DNA from: Brevundimonas sp.
Lineage (GTDB): Bacteria; Pseudomonadota; Alphaproteobacteria; Caulobacterales; Caulobacteraceae
Reading direction: 5' to 3'
DNA: 14,203 nucleotides
NCBI RefSeq assembly: GCF_031082345.1
Contig: NZ_JAVHLH010000013.1
Coordinates: 8,010-22,212 of the forward strand
This document shows, piece by piece, positions 1-7,412 of this stretch. How positions within the stretch are numbered: the first letter of the stretch is position 1; each line of letters begins with the position of its first letter. Under the pieces are notes generated by a model. That model was given only the letters and a program-made list of their open reading frames with translations, searched no databases and had not been told where the DNA came from. Position numbers and translations under genes: made by a program.

Positions 1-165
1 GGTCAGGTTCAGCCCGCCGCGCCCGGCCATCAGGAATTTCCGCGCTGCCGACGGCATCGCCTCGTGCACCACGACGGCTGCGCCCGCCTGGGCCAGCCGC
101 TCGGCCGCCATCAGCCCGGCCGGCCCGGCCCCGATCACATGCACGCGCTTCGCTGGAGAACTCAT
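1..165 (-). CDS. NAD(P)/FAD-dependent oxidoreductase, HI0933/YhiN-like flavoprotein (partial, 5' end only)
   Basis: The gene starts with ATG at 165-163 and runs off the left edge, so only the first 55 residues are visible. They begin MSSPAKRVHVIGAGPAGLMA, a dinucleotide-binding GxGxxG Rossmann motif (residues 11-16) at the extreme N-terminus, as expected for FAD binding. The segment MPSAARKFLMAGRGGLNLT (residues 37-55) is typical of the HI0933/YhiN-like flavoproteins (TIGR03862 group), where a K-x-L-x-x-G-x-G-x-x-N stretch follows the first beta-alpha-beta unit. The substrate of this family is not established. The gene is divergent from the GreA/GreB-family gene, with 49 bases between the start codons. 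Family assignment is good. Nothing can be said about the rest of the protein. Confidence 0.8.
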   Translation of the reverse strand, partial: MSSPAKRVHVIGAGPAGLMAAERLAQAGAAVVVHEAMPSAARKFLMAGRGGLNLT

Positions 166-181
166 CGGCCCTTTGTAGACC

Positions 182-207
182 GGAACGCTCGCGCCCTGCA
201 TACGCTT
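182..207 (+). promoter_or_regulatory. weak EcfG-like promoter candidate ahead of the Gre-family gene
   Basis: GGAAC at 182-186 is followed by 16 bases and CGCTT at 203-207. The alphaproteobacterial general stress sigma factor EcfG/SigT recognises GGAAC-N16/17-CGTT. The -35 half is exact, but the -10 half has one mismatch in its most conserved part. The start codon at 215 lies only about 8 bases downstream and has no Shine-Dalgarno sequence, which would fit a near-leaderless transcript. The match may be chance in the 49-base gap between divergent genes. Confidence 0.2.
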
Positions 208-214
208 CCTCCCC

Positions 215-691
215 ATGAGCGTCGCCTTCACCCGCGAGGAAGATCTGGAGGCCACGGCCGCCGATCTTCCCGACCGTCCGATCTCGCCCCACCCGAACCT
301 CGTCACCCTCGAGGGCCTGGCGGCGATCGAGGCCGCCCTCGCCGCGGCCCGGGCCGCCTACAACGCCGCCCAGTCGAAGGGGTCCATCGAGGCCGACCGC
401 ACCGCCATGGCCCGGGCCACCCGCGACCTGCGCTACTGGTCGGCCCGTAGAGCCTCGGCCCAGCTGGTCGAGACCATCTCCGACGGCCGCGTCCGCTTCG
501 GCGGCTCCGTCGTGATCGAGCGCGAGGACGGCCGCCGCCAGACCTGGCGCATCACCGGCGAGGACGAGGCCGACCCCGCCGCCGGATCGGTCAGCCACGT
601 TTCGCCCCTCGCCGTGGCCCTGATCGGCAAGCGCGTCGGCGATGAGGCGACGGTGGCCGGCCAGACGGTCGAGATCGTCGCCGTCGATTGA
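215..691 (+). CDS. GreA/GreB-family transcription elongation factor
   Basis: This 158-residue protein has the two-part layout of Gre factors. Residues about 30-85 are Ala-rich and should form the N-terminal coiled coil that enters the RNA polymerase secondary channel. Residues about 90-158 form the FKBP-like C-terminal domain, recognisable by [20 protein letters not shown] followed by VEIVAVD. The lead-in [12 protein letters not shown] is typical of the alphaproteobacterial group that differs from classical GreA and GreB. The acidic coiled-coil tip of GreA (GDLSENAEY) is not conserved: the corresponding stretch reads KGSIEADRT, with E59 and D61 as the only nearby acids, so transcript-cleavage activity is uncertain. 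The start codon is the first ATG after the divergent gap and lacks an obvious Shine-Dalgarno. The role as an RNA polymerase-binding factor is inferred from the fold. Confidence 0.85.
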   Translation: MSVAFTREEDLEATAADLPDRPISPHPNLVTLEGLAAIEAALAAARAAYNAAQSKGSIEADRTAMARATRDLRYWSARRASAQLVETISDGRVRFGGSVVIEREDGRRQTWRITGEDEADPAAGSVSHVSPLAVALIGKRVGDEATVAGQTVEIVAVD

Positions 692-804
692 GCGGTTGTC
701 GCCGGGGCCGGGGCGCCCCACCTTGTACGCATCCCGCGCCGGTCCCCGGCGTTCTCCCGGCGCACCGCGTCAGGCGCGACCGCGCCGGAAAGGAAGACCT
801 GCCG

Positions 805-951
805 ATGGCCCGTAAGCCCAACTACAGTTTCGAGCGCATGGAGCGCGAGCGCGCCGATGCGAAGAAGGCCGCTGAAAAAGCCGCCGCCAAGGCCGAAAAG
901 CGCGCCGCCGCCCGCGGCGAAAAGACCGACGAAGAGCCCCAGCCGGAGTAG
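805..951 (+). CDS. conserved small Lys/Ala-rich protein (48 aa)
   Basis: The 48-residue product begins MARKPNYSFERMERERADAK, continues as alternating KAAEKAAAKAEKRAAAR, and ends in an acidic tail DEEPQPE. The start at 805 is chosen because GGAAAGGAAG at 788-797 supplies a Shine-Dalgarno at normal spacing; in-frame extension upstream to 688 has no such signal and is Arg/Pro-rich shadow sequence. The composition predicts a single long charged helix with no membrane segment or known domain. I recall similar MARKPNY-FER starts among small hypothetical proteins of alphaproteobacteria, without a known function. A nucleic-acid-binding role would be a guess from the basic helix. It is transcribed in the same direction as its neighbours, with gaps of 113 and 85 bases, so it may have its own promoter. 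Confidence 0.7.
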   Translation: MARKPNYSFERMERERADAKKAAEKAAAKAEKRAAARGEKTDEEPQPE

Positions 952-1036
952 GGGCTGCGCGGATCAGGCCGCGTCAGTTGACGGGCGGGCCCTCCCCGGC
1001 AAGCGTCCGGGTCAGACCTGATCGCCGGAGCCCGTG

Positions 1037-1555
1037 ATGCTCGTCGCCGCCTTGGCCCTCGCCCTGTTCGCAACCCCGCCCCAGCAGACCGCCGGCTGGG
1101 GCGAATGGGAGTGGGAAAACGGCGTCGGCATGCTGTCGGCGCACCATTTTCGCAACGGCACGGGCTTTCCCTCCGGCTACGAGCTTGAAAACGGGACGCG
1201 GCCCGGCTCCTTCCACCACCTGATCTTCGGGACCCGCCGCGGCTCGGCGTATTTCTGGGACAACGGCCTGGAGCCGGGTTCGGCGTATTTCTGGCGCAAC
1301 GGCGTCGAGCCGGGCAGCCAGTACTACTGGCGCAACGGCCAGCACTGCCTCAGCGACTACGGCTGGCGCAACGGCGCCATCTGCGACGGCCAGCAGATCC
1401 TGACCTTCCAGAGCCTGTGCGTGGCCGAGGCCATCGACATCGCCCCCTGCCGCGCCATCAACGCCCGGCTCGAGGCCTGGCTGGAGCGGTCCCCGGGCCT
1501 GTCGACCGGCGACATGTCCGCCCCGATCACCCGCATGCGCGAAGCCATAGATTGA
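1037..1555 (+). CDS. exported protein with eight 12-residue W-x-N-G repeats, function unknown
   Basis: The 172-residue product starts at ATG 1037. GGAG at 1027-1030 is 6 bases upstream, better spaced than for the overlapping GTG at 1034, and an in-frame stop at 1019-1021 rules out longer forms. The first 19 residues (MLVAALALALFATPPQQTA) look like a short signal peptide with no basic n-region. Residues 21-116 are eight uninterrupted 12-residue units, roughly GS-x-Y-x-W-x-NG-x-x-P. The C-terminal 56 residues hold two further Cys (two more lie in the last two repeats) and look helical (AINARLEAWLERS). The repeats recall MORN in pattern but lack its YxGxxxxG core. It lies 50 bases upstream of ligD in the same direction, which may be coincidence. 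No function is recognised. Confidence 0.75.
   Translation: MLVAALALALFATPPQQTAGWGEWEWENGVGMLSAHHFRNGTGFPSGYELENGTRPGSFHHLIFGTRRGSAYFWDNGLEPGSAYFWRNGVEPGSQYYWRNGQHCLSDYGWRNGAICDGQQILTFQSLCVAEAIDIAPCRAINARLEAWLERSPGLSTGDMSAPITRMREAID
1097..1384 (+). repeat. eight in-frame 36-bp coding repeats (12-aa units)
   Basis: Units begin every 36 bases from 1097 with no insertion or deletion. The protein units are WGEWEWENGVGM, LSAHHFRNGTGF, PSGYELENGTRP, GSFHHLIFGTRR, GSAYFWDNGLEP, GSAYFWRNGVEP, GSQYYWRNGQHC and LSDYGWRNGAIC, in that order. Units 5 (1241-1276) and 6 (1277-1312) agree at 31 of 36 bases, so they look like a recent duplication. The outer units have diverged while keeping the NG pair and an aromatic two residues before it. 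Confidence 0.85.
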
Positions 1556-1605
1556 GCCATCCGCCCGCGGGTGCGTTCCCTCGCGGTGATCGACGGGAGA
1601 CGTCA

Positions 1606-4209
1606 GTGCGCGGCGAGCTGGAGACCTACAAGAAGAAGCGCAATTTCGGCGACACGCCGGAGCCGCAGGGCCGGAAGGGCCGGGCGCGCAAGGCGGGGCT
1701 GAACTTTCTGATCCAGCGCCACGCCGCGACCCGCCTGCACTACGACTTCCGCATCGAGGTCGACGGCGTCCTCAAATCCTGGGCCGTCACCAAGGCCCCG
1801 TCGCGAGACCCGGCCGTCAAGCGGCTGGCGGTCGAGACCGAGGACCATCCGCTCGACTACGGGACCTTCGAGGGGACCATCCCGGCCGGCAATTACGGCG
1901 CCGGCACGGTGCAGCTGTGGGATCGCGGAACCTGGGAGCCGCAGGAGGACGACCTCGCCGACGCCTTCGCCCGGGGCAACGTCAAGATGATCGTTCATGG
2001 CGAGCGGCTGCAGGGCAAATGGGCCCTGATCCGCATGAAGACCGATCGCGGCAAACCCTCGAAACGCAACAACTGGCTGCTGATCAAGGAGAAGGATGAG
2101 TACGCCGTCCCGGGCGAGGGCGACGCCAATATGGAGATCGACGCCTCCATCGCCACCGGCCGCAGTCTCGCCGAGATCGCGGAGGGCAAGAAGCAGTGGG
2201 GCTTGTCGAAGAAGACCGCTCGCAAGGCGCCGCCGAAACCGAAGGCGCGCCCGGCCGTCGCCGACAAGGCGGCCAAACCTCACGCCTTCGTCCCCATCCA
2301 GCTGTGCAAGATCGCCGACTTTCCGCCGCACGGGTCCGGCTGGGCCCATGAGATCAAGTTCGACGGCTACCGGCTGCAGGTCGCCTCCGGCGGCGGCAAG
2401 GCGACGGTGCGCACCCGCAAGGGCCTCGACTGGTCCGACAAATTCCCCGAACTGACCGCCGACGCGGCGCAGTGGCCCGATGCGGTGGTGGACGGCGAAC
2501 TCTGCGCCCTGGCCGAAAACCACATGCCGGATTTCTCGGCCCTGCAGGCGGCCATCTCCAGCGGCGACACCGCCGACCTCGTCTATTTCGCCTTCGACCT
2601 GCTGTTCGACGGCGCCGAGGATCTGCGCAAACTGCCGCTGTCGCACCGCAAGGCCCGGCTGCAGGCTTACATCGACCGCATCCCCAAGGCGGCGCGCGCC
2701 CGCATCCGCTACGTCGACCATTTCGCCACCACCGGCCAGGCCATCCTCGAGAGCGCCTGCCGCATGGAGCTCGAGGGGGTCATCTCCAAGAAGCTGGACG
2801 CGCCGTATCGCGAGGGCCGCTCGACCACCTGGCTCAAGTCCAAATGCCGTGGCGGCGACGAGGTCGTCATCGGCGGCTGGACCTCGGAGGGCGGCGGCCG
2901 CTTCCGCTCCCTGATCGTCGGGGTCCAGGACAAGGGCGGCCTTCGCCACCTCGGCCGCGTCGGCACCGGCTACAACCAGACCCTGCTCAAGACCCTGCTG
3001 CCGGCTCTGAAGAAGGCGGAGACCGACAAAAGCCCCTTCACCGGCAAGGATGCGCCGAAGAAGTCCCGCGCCGGCGGCGTGACCACCCACTGGGTCAAGC
3101 CGGTGCTGGTCGCCGAGATCGAGCACGGCGGCTATACCGACACTGGCTCCCTGCGCCACGCCGCCTTCAAGGGCCTGCGCGAGGACAAGCCGCCGGCGGA
3201 GGTCACCGAACGCCCCCACGCCCCCGCCGACCCGTCGAAAGAACCCGGAAGTCACACGGGCTCCGCCCCCCTCGCCATGCCCGGCGATCGCCCCGCCACG
3301 AGCAAAGGCAAGGGCAAGCTGGTCGTCGCCGGCGTCACCATCTCCAGTCCCGACAAGGTCCTGTGGCCCGCCGCGGATGGCAAGCCCGCGATCACCAAGG
3401 CCGAGCTGGTCCGCTATTACGAAATGGCTGCCGAGCGCATCCTGCCCCACGTCGGCGACCGACCGGTCTCGATCATCCGCGCCCCGGAAGGGATCACCGG
3501 CCAGAAATTCTTCCAGCGCCACGCCATGCCCGGCTCCAACCCGCGGCTGAAACTGATCGATGTGAAGGAGCGCAAGCCCTACATCGGCGTCGTCGACGTC
3601 GGCGGCCTCGTCGCCCTCGGCCAGTCCGGCGGGCTGGAGCTGCACCCCTGGGGCTGCAAGCCCGGCGACCCGGAAACCCCCGACCAGGTCACCTTCGATC
3701 TCGACCCCGACGAGGGCCTCGACTTCGACGACGTCATCTCCGCGGCGAAAGTCCTCAAACGCGAGCTGGAGGGGCTGGGCCTCAACCCCTTCGTCAAGAC
3801 CACCGGCGGCAAGGGGCTGCACGTCGTCGTCCCCATCCTCGCCGACGGCAGAACCCGTATCGAATGGGACCAGTGCAAGGCCTTCGCCAAGGCGGTGTCG
3901 GAACGCGTCCGCGCCGCCGACCCCGACCATTTCACCACCACCCTCGCCAAGAAGGCGCGCGGCGGGAAGATCTTCCTCGACTATCTGCGCAACGGCCGCA
4001 TGGCCACCGCCGTCGCCCCGTGGTCGCCCCGCGCCCGCCCCGGCGCCGGCCTCGCCTTCCCCCTGTCCTGGGGTCAGGTGAAGAAGGGCCTCGATCCGAA
4101 GGCCTTCACCCTGCACGACGCCGCCGCCCTGCTGAAGAAGCCCGACCCGTGGAAGGATTTCCGCGCCGGCGCGGTCAATCTCAGGCCGGTGCTGAAGACG
4201 GTGCTGTGA
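1606..4209 (+). CDS. ligD: multidomain DNA ligase D (phosphoesterase-ligase-polymerase)
   Basis: LigD is the ATP-dependent ligase of bacterial non-homologous end joining. It trims and fills DNA ends held by Ku and seals them. The 867-residue chain has all three domains in the Pseudomonas order. The 3'-phosphoesterase comes first (residues about 30-150), with metal/catalytic residues H39, H45, D47 and H81. The ligase follows (about 222-520), with nucleotidyl lysine K251 in EIKFDG, motif IV EGVISKK from E390, and motif V WLKSK with K411/K413. The primase-polymerase is last (about 576-867), with catalytic D698 and D700 in FDLDPDEG and TTGGKGLHVVVP. A Pro/Lys-rich linker (about 530-575) joins ligase to polymerase. 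The GTG start at 1606 has GGGAGA five bases upstream; longer in-frame forms would be shadow sequence overlapping the repeat-protein gene. All visible catalytic residues are intact. It converges with ku. Confidence 0.96.
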   Translation: MRGELETYKKKRNFGDTPEPQGRKGRARKAGLNFLIQRHAATRLHYDFRIEVDGVLKSWAVTKAPSRDPAVKRLAVETEDHPLDYGTFEGTIPAGNYGAGTVQLWDRGTWEPQEDDLADAFARGNVKMIVHGERLQGKWALIRMKTDRGKPSKRNNWLLIKEKDEYAVPGEGDANMEIDASIATGRSLAEIAEGKKQWGLSKKTARKAPPKPKARPAVADKAAKPHAFVPIQLCKIADFPPHGSGWAHEIKFDGYRLQVASGGGKATVRTRKGLDWSDKFPELTADAAQWPDAVVDGELCALAENHMPDFSALQAAISSGDTADLVYFAFDLLFDGAEDLRKLPLSHRKARLQAYIDRIPKAARARIRYVDHFATTGQAILESACRMELEGVISKKLDAPYREGRSTTWLKSKCRGGDEVVIGGWTSEGGGRFRSLIVGVQDKGGLRHLGRVGTGYNQTLLKTLLPALKKAETDKSPFTGKDAPKKSRAGGVTTHWVKPVLVAEIEHGGYTDTGSLRHAAFKGLREDKPPAEVTERPHAPADPSKEPGSHTGSAPLAMPGDRPATSKGKGKLVVAGVTISSPDKVLWPAADGKPAITKAELVRYYEMAAERILPHVGDRPVSIIRAPEGITGQKFFQRHAMPGSNPRLKLIDVKERKPYIGVVDVGGLVALGQSGGLELHPWGCKPGDPETPDQVTFDLDPDEGLDFDDVISAAKVLKRELEGLGLNPFVKTTGGKGLHVVVPILADGRTRIEWDQCKAFAKAVSERVRAADPDHFTTTLAKKARGGKIFLDYLRNGRMATAVAPWSPRARPGAGLAFPLSWGQVKKGLDPKAFTLHDAAALLKKPDPWKDFRAGAVNLRPVLKTVL

Positions 4210-4210
4210 C

Positions 4211-5053
4211 CTAGGCCGCCTTCTTCTTCGACGCCGGCTTCTTGGAAGCCGCCTTCTTCGCCGGCGCCTTGCCGCCCGCCGACCCCTTCAAACTGGCCCG
4301 CAGCGCCTCCATCAGGTCGACCACATTGGTGTCGTCCGGTTCCGGCGCCTCGACCAGGCCCTTGCCGCCCTTCTGCTTGGCCTTGATCATCTCCTTCAGG
4401 GCCTCGTCATAGCGGTCCCTGAACTGGCTGGGATCGAAGTCCGCCTCCTTCTGGCCGATGATCCGGGTGGCGATCTCGACCATGTCCTTGTCCGCCTTCA
4501 CCTCGGGGATGTCGTCGAAATAGTCCGCGGCGTCGCGCACCTCGTCGTGGGCCCGCAGGCTGTAGGCCACCAGCCCCTTGCCGCGCACCTCCAGGGCGAT
4601 CTGCCGCTCGCGTCCGCGCAGCACCAGACAGCCGATGGCGATCTTGCCCGCCGCCTTCATGGCGTCGCGGATGACCGCGAAGGCCTCGGCCCCGACGCCC
4701 TTCTCGGGGACGACATAGAAGGGGTCGTTCCAGTACAGCCGGTCGATGTCGGCCTCGTCGACGAACTCGTCGATCGAGATGGTCCGGGTGCTCTCCAGCC
4801 TGACCTTGTCGAAGTCGTCGTCGTCGAACAGGACGTATTCGTCCTTCGACACCTCATAGCCCTTGACCAGGTCCGACCGCTCGACCGGCCCGGCGTCGGG
4901 GTCGGTCGGCACCATGCGGATGCGGTTGTTGGTCTCGGGGTTGATCAGATGGAAGCTGACGGTGTTGGCCGACGACGTCGCCGTGTAGAGCGCCACCGGG
5001 CACGTCACCAGCGACAGCTTCAGATGTCCCTGCCAGGTCGGTCTCGCGGCCAT
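4211..5053 (-). CDS. ku: non-homologous end-joining protein Ku
   Basis: Bacterial Ku forms a ring-shaped homodimer that threads onto double-strand break ends and recruits LigD. The 280-residue product is of normal length. It begins MAARPTWQGHLKLSLVTCPV, the usual Ku opening, and includes VRLESTRTISIDEFV, LYWNDPFYVVPEKG and QKEADFDPSQFRDRY. The conserved region NVVDLMEALRASL (243-255), where LigD is thought to dock, is followed by a Lys/Ala tail (256-280) with nine lysines, the flexible basic extension that helps DNA binding in several bacterial Ku proteins. GAGGAGGC (complement of 5058-5065) is a strong Shine-Dalgarno just ahead of the ATG. The stop codon is one base from that of ligD on the opposite strand, so the pair shares a locus but not a promoter. 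No transcript terminator is visible between them. Confidence 0.96.
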   Translation of the reverse strand: MAARPTWQGHLKLSLVTCPVALYTATSSANTVSFHLINPETNNRIRMVPTDPDAGPVERSDLVKGYEVSKDEYVLFDDDDFDKVRLESTRTISIDEFVDEADIDRLYWNDPFYVVPEKGVGAEAFAVIRDAMKAAGKIAIGCLVLRGRERQIALEVRGKGLVAYSLRAHDEVRDAADYFDDIPEVKADKDMVEIATRIIGQKEADFDPSQFRDRYDEALKEMIKAKQKGGKGLVEAPEPDDTNVVDLMEALRASLKGSAGGKAPAKKAASKKPASKKKAA

Positions 5054-5107
5054 GATCGCCTCCTCGTCAAGGTTTCGGAGACTCGAACCCGCGACCGCCC
5101 GATTCGT

Positions 5108-6868
5108 TCAGGCCGCCGCGTCGGCCAGGGTCTCGGCCAGGGCGTCGGACAGGCTGTCGATGCCGTAGGGCTTGGGCAGCAGGCGGAACGCCTCGCCCGT
5201 CGCCGCAGACGCCGCCTCGCTGAAGCCGGTGGTCAGCAGCACCGGGGTGGTCGGCAGGCGGCGCCGCACCTCCTGCGCCAGACCGAGGCCGTCCATCTCG
5301 CCCGGCATGACCATGTCCGAGAACACCAGATCGAAGCGCGGGTCCTTGTCCAGCATCTCCAGCGCCTCGGCCGCGCTGGCGACCCGCACATGGCGATAGC
5401 CGAGGTCGTCCAGCATATGGCCGACGCCGGCGGCGACGGCGTCGTCGTCCTCGACCAGCAACAGCCGCACGCCGCTCTTGCGCGCGGTCCGCGCCTCGCC
5501 GTCCGCCAGCGTCGTGACCGGCGCGGCCTCCTGCGGCGTCTTGTCGGTCCGCGGCAGGCACAGGGTGAAGGTCGTGCCCTCGCCCTCGTGCGATTCGACG
5601 CTGATGTCGCCGCCTGACGAGCGCACGAAGCCATAGACCTGCGACAGGCCCAGCCCGGTGCCGCGCCCGACCTCCTTGGTGGTGAAGAAGGGTTCGAACA
5701 CCCGCGACGCGACCACGTCCGACATGCCCGCGCCGGTGTCGGCGACCGTCAGGCAGACCCGGTCGGGCCCGCCGTCCTCGCCGGGAAGGTTGCAGCCCGA
5801 CACCGTCAACCGTCCGCCCTGGGGCATGGCGTCCCGGGCGTTGACCGCCAGGTTCAGCAGGGCCAGCTCCAGTTCGCCGCGATCCGCCTCGACCGGCCAC
5901 AGGTCCTCGGTCAGGTCCAGCACTACCTCGATGTCCTCGCGCAGCGACCGCTCCAGCAGGAAGCGCAGCCCCTCGATGTGGCTGCGCAGGTCCAGCACCT
6001 CGGCCCGCAGCGGCGAGCGTCGCGCGAAGGCCAGCAGCTGGCGCGTCAGGGCCGCCCCCCGTTCGATCGCCTGTTTGACCCCGGCGCCCAGCGCCTCGCG
6101 TCGTCTCGGATCGTTCGTGCGGTCCAGCAGTTCGATGCCGCTCGACGCCACCATCAGCAGGTTGTTGAAGTCATGGGCGATGCCTCCGGTCAGCCGGCCG
6201 ATCGCCTCCATCTTCTGGCTCTGGCGCAGCGCCTCCTCGGCCTTCTCCCGCTCGATCATCTGCTGCTGCAGCAGGTTGTTGGCCCGCACCAGTTCGGCGG
6301 CGCGGTCGGCCAGTTGCCGGTTGGCCCGCCGCAGGGCGCCCTGCGCCACGGCCAGGACCACGACCACCAGCACGCCCAGCCCCAGAACCAGCATAAGGCC
6401 GGCGATGCGACTGAACCGCTGCGCCGGCGGCGTCTCCAGCACCCGCAGCCGCGCCGTGCCGAGCGCCTGTCCCCCCTGCTCGACCGGCCGCACGATGTAG
6501 AGCCGGCCGTCCCTGAACTCGGTGGTGTGCGGCCGCGACGTCGCCACGGGCGGAATGACCTCGCCCTCCCGCGCAAAGCTCGCCACGAGGCGATTGTCCT
6601 CGTCGTAGACGGCGGCGGCCAGTACGTTCGGATTGACCTGCACCGCGTCGACGTAGTCCTGGGCCGCCCGACGGTCGTCAAAGGCGAGGGCGCCGCTGAC
6701 CGCCGAGGCCAGCAGATCCGCCTGGGCGCCCGCCTCGCGCGCGGTTTGCACCTTCAGCGACTGTTCGTTGACGATCGCGATGGCCACCCCGGCGATCAGA
6801 AGCACCAGCAGCGAGACCAGGGCCACGATCGGGAAGCGGCTGGAACGGAGACGGGCGACCCAGGGCAT
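5108..6868 (-). CDS. membrane hybrid histidine kinase with YfiN-like periplasmic sensor and C-terminal receiver
   Basis: The 586-residue chain has transmembrane segments at about 13-33 and 155-176. They enclose a periplasmic domain (37-150) whose pattern [17 protein letters not shown]...[13 protein letters not shown] resembles the CHASE8-type sensor of YfiN/DgcN. A coiled coil (180-218) leads to HisKA with phospho-accepting H232 ([11 protein letters not shown]), then an ATPase domain with N343 ([11 protein letters not shown]), DTGAG at 377-381 and GTGLGLSQ. The receiver (467-583) has acidic residues E473-D475, phospho-Asp D518 (FSDMVMPG) and K566 (LPKPY), so it should be functional. The start has GGAGG eight bases upstream, inside the end of the YfiR-like gene, and only 4 bases separate the two genes. 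No Hpt protein or DNA-binding regulator lies in the window, so the output is unknown. Kinase identity is certain; the ligand is not. Confidence 0.92.
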   Translation of the reverse strand: MPWVARLRSSRFPIVALVSLLVLLIAGVAIAIVNEQSLKVQTAREAGAQADLLASAVSGALAFDDRRAAQDYVDAVQVNPNVLAAAVYDEDNRLVASFAREGEVIPPVATSRPHTTEFRDGRLYIVRPVEQGGQALGTARLRVLETPPAQRFSRIAGLMLVLGLGVLVVVVLAVAQGALRRANRQLADRAAELVRANNLLQQQMIEREKAEEALRQSQKMEAIGRLTGGIAHDFNNLLMVASSGIELLDRTNDPRRREALGAGVKQAIERGAALTRQLLAFARRSPLRAEVLDLRSHIEGLRFLLERSLREDIEVVLDLTEDLWPVEADRGELELALLNLAVNARDAMPQGGRLTVSGCNLPGEDGGPDRVCLTVADTGAGMSDVVASRVFEPFFTTKEVGRGTGLGLSQVYGFVRSSGGDISVESHEGEGTTFTLCLPRTDKTPQEAAPVTTLADGEARTARKSGVRLLLVEDDDAVAAGVGHMLDDLGYRHVRVASAAEALEMLDKDPRFDLVFSDMVMPGEMDGLGLAQEVRRRLPTTPVLLTTGFSEAASAATGEAFRLLPKPYGIDSLSDALAETLADAAA

Positions 6869-6872
6869 GCTC

Positions 6873-7412
6873 TCAGCCTCCCCGTACGCTGAGGGCCAGG
6901 TTGAGCAGGCGCGAACTGATCGACAGGCGGCTCCGCGACGCGGCCTGCAGGTCGATGTGGAAGCGCACCCGGTCGTCCCGGACAGCGAAATGGATCATGC
7001 CCCGGTCGGACGACACGGCCGCGTCGGAGACCAGCAGGATGGGCCGCGGGCCGGCCGGAACCAGGGCCCCGCCGCCGCGTCCGACATAAAGGATGTGGCA
7101 GCCGACGGCCGCCGCCGCCGTGGTCGGTCGTCGCACGACCAGCGCGCGCCCGTAGGCCGTCTGGGCGCGCGCCGCGCGGTCCAGGGCGCCCTCGAACGGA
7201 TCGCGGCCGACCACGCAGATGACCACCGGCGACCGGCTGTCGGAGAAGGACTGCGCCGGCCATTCCACGAAGGCGGCGAACCGCACCAGGTAGTTGGCCT
7301 TGACCGAATATTCGAGGCTCGTCTGGAGGGGTGGGCCCGCGGCGAATGCCTGAAGCGGCAGGCTCCACAGCAGGGCGACAAGCACCGGTATGGAGCGCCG
7401 CCCAAGGCCCAT
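6873..7412 (-). CDS. periplasmic YfiR-family (DUF4154) protein
   Basis: The 179-residue protein has a signal peptide (MGLGRRSIPVLVALLWSLPLQAFA, cleavage after about residue 24) and the YfiR/DUF4154 fold signature EYSVKANYLVRFAAFVEWP at 34-52, followed by VVICVVGRDPF and the late motif ILLVSD...RVRFHIDLQAA. Two cysteines, C66 and C105, are 39 residues apart, the same spacing as one structural disulfide of Pseudomonas YfiR (C71-C110, recalled from the literature). In YfiBNR, YfiR is a periplasmic inhibitor that binds the sensor domain of the diguanylate cyclase YfiN. Here the next gene encodes a kinase with a similar sensor, so a YfiR-kinase interaction is the obvious inference. Its ATG shares one base with the stop of the receptor gene (TAATG), indicating translational coupling. 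Confidence 0.88.
   Translation of the reverse strand: MGLGRRSIPVLVALLWSLPLQAFAAGPPLQTSLEYSVKANYLVRFAAFVEWPAQSFSDSRSPVVICVVGRDPFEGALDRAARAQTAYGRALVVRRPTTAAAAVGCHILYVGRGGGALVPAGPRPILLVSDAAVSSDRGMIHFAVRDDRVRFHIDLQAASRSRLSISSRLLNLALSVRGG

Noticed and set aside
737..755. Hairpin CGCCGG-TCC-CCGGCG followed by TTCT after the Gre-family gene, possible terminator
   Set aside because: The stem is only 6 bp and the T-run is poor; such short GC stems are expected by chance at this base composition.
688..951. 87-codon form of the small Lys/Ala-rich protein starting at 688
   Set aside because: Its first 39 codons are Arg/Pro-rich non-coding-like sequence, while the ATG at 805 has a good ribosome binding site.
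1603..4116. 837-codon open frame antisense to ligD
   Set aside because: Long antisense frames are common in GC-rich genes. It shows no domain, has repetitive Gly/Ala/Asp composition, and ligD has full catalytic motifs on the other strand.
5078..5090. T-arm-like GGGTTCGAGTCTC on the minus strand between ku and the kinase gene, possible tRNA remnant or attachment site
   Set aside because: Only three of five T-stem pairs form, no acceptor or anticodon arm is found around it, and there is no integrase in the window.
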